7,661 nt of DNA from Pseudomonadota bacterium (GTDB lineage Bacteria > Pseudomonadota > Alphaproteobacteria > Rhizobiales > Rhizobiaceae): contig JAEYRU010000036.1 of NCBI GenBank assembly GCA_023435335.1, positions 1 to 7,661 of the forward strand, in the 5' to 3' direction. The position numbers and the translations under genes are program-made. How positions within the stretch are numbered: position 1 is the stretch's first letter; every line of letters begins with the position of its first letter. This document shows, in pieces, positions 7,458-7,661 of this stretch. The notes under the pieces were generated by a model that was not told the origin of the DNA, made no database searches, and saw only the letters and a list, made by a program, of their open reading frames with translations.

Positions 7458-7661
7458 CTACATCTTCTCGATGACCCGCTCGTCGCCCTCGGGCCGGGCT
7501 GCGTGTGCGCCGGCCGCCACAATCGCCGGCACCACGCGGTCGATCTCATCGACGACAAGCGGCTGAACCAGGCGCGCATTGTGCACGAAGCCTTCCTGCT
7601 TCATGTGCTCCATCAACTCCAGCATCGGGCTCCAGAAGCCGCCGACATTGGCGAACGCGAT
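7458..7661 (-). CDS. LOG family (TIGR00730 Rossmann-fold) protein, C-terminal part only
   Basis: The last 67 codons of a gene that runs in from the right edge on the minus strand, ending with TAG (CTA at 7458-7460 on the plus strand). Read from the edge it begins IAFANVGGFWSPMLELMEHM and continues KQEGFVHNARL, then LVVDEIDRVVPAIV. An N-V-x-G-F-W-x-P-x-L-x-L strand/helix followed by EGF and a short hydrophobic strand is typical of the end of LOG-type cytokinin riboside 5'-monophosphate phosphoribohydrolases, often annotated as lysine-decarboxylase-like. The PGGxGT phosphate-binding motif and the catalytic residues lie outside the window, so activity cannot be judged. The family is normally about 190-210 aa. 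The gene converges on the GST gene with only 3 nt between stops. Confidence 0.75.
   Translation of the reverse strand: MAFANVGGFWSPMLELMEHMKQEGFVHNARLVQPLVVDEIDRVVPAIVAAGAHAARPEGDERVIEKM

Overview
The window looks like a stretch of chromosome from a high-GC alphaproteobacterium, probably of the order Hyphomicrobiales (Mesorhizobium/Phyllobacteriaceae-like). This is inferred from the strong G/C bias at third codon positions, the densely coupled gene order, and the protein types (CysRS, GFA proteins, prolyl aminopeptidase, citramalate synthase, RarD, a LOG-type protein). No 16S rRNA or other marker is present, so the taxonomy is only suggestive. I see no mobile element, tRNA, rRNA, CRISPR array or convincing rho-independent terminator.

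Layout: a plus-strand train runs from the left edge to about 5718. It holds cysS (5' end missing), a VOC/glyoxalase-fold protein, a 90-nt gap, three tandem GFA (DUF636, Gfa-like zinc) paralogues, a prolyl aminopeptidase and cimA. Five of the six junctions between these genes are 4-nt ATGA stop/start overlaps. The one exception, the 90-nt gap at 1607-1696, contains a 29-codon reading frame. It has a good Shine-Dalgarno sequence and itself ends in an ATGA overlap with the first GFA gene, so the coupling chain may be unbroken. After cimA comes a 92-nt gap with an imperfect inverted repeat. It is followed by a second plus-strand pair, rarD and a glutathione S-transferase, which abut with no spacer. 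The right edge holds the C-terminal 67 codons of a minus-strand LOG-family protein, convergent with the GST gene and separated from it by 3 nt.

How the genes may work together: CysRS and citramalate synthase are housekeeping or biosynthetic, and prolyl aminopeptidase recycles peptides. The VOC protein, the three GFA proteins and the GST belong to families that often handle thiol adducts or reactive electrophiles. A link to glutathione or aldehyde chemistry is an inference from family membership only. The most unusual element is the tandem GFA triplet. All three copies keep the seven family cysteines and share a C-terminal QHPD-x-DT-x-TWPP tail, but the middle copy has diverged in other positions.
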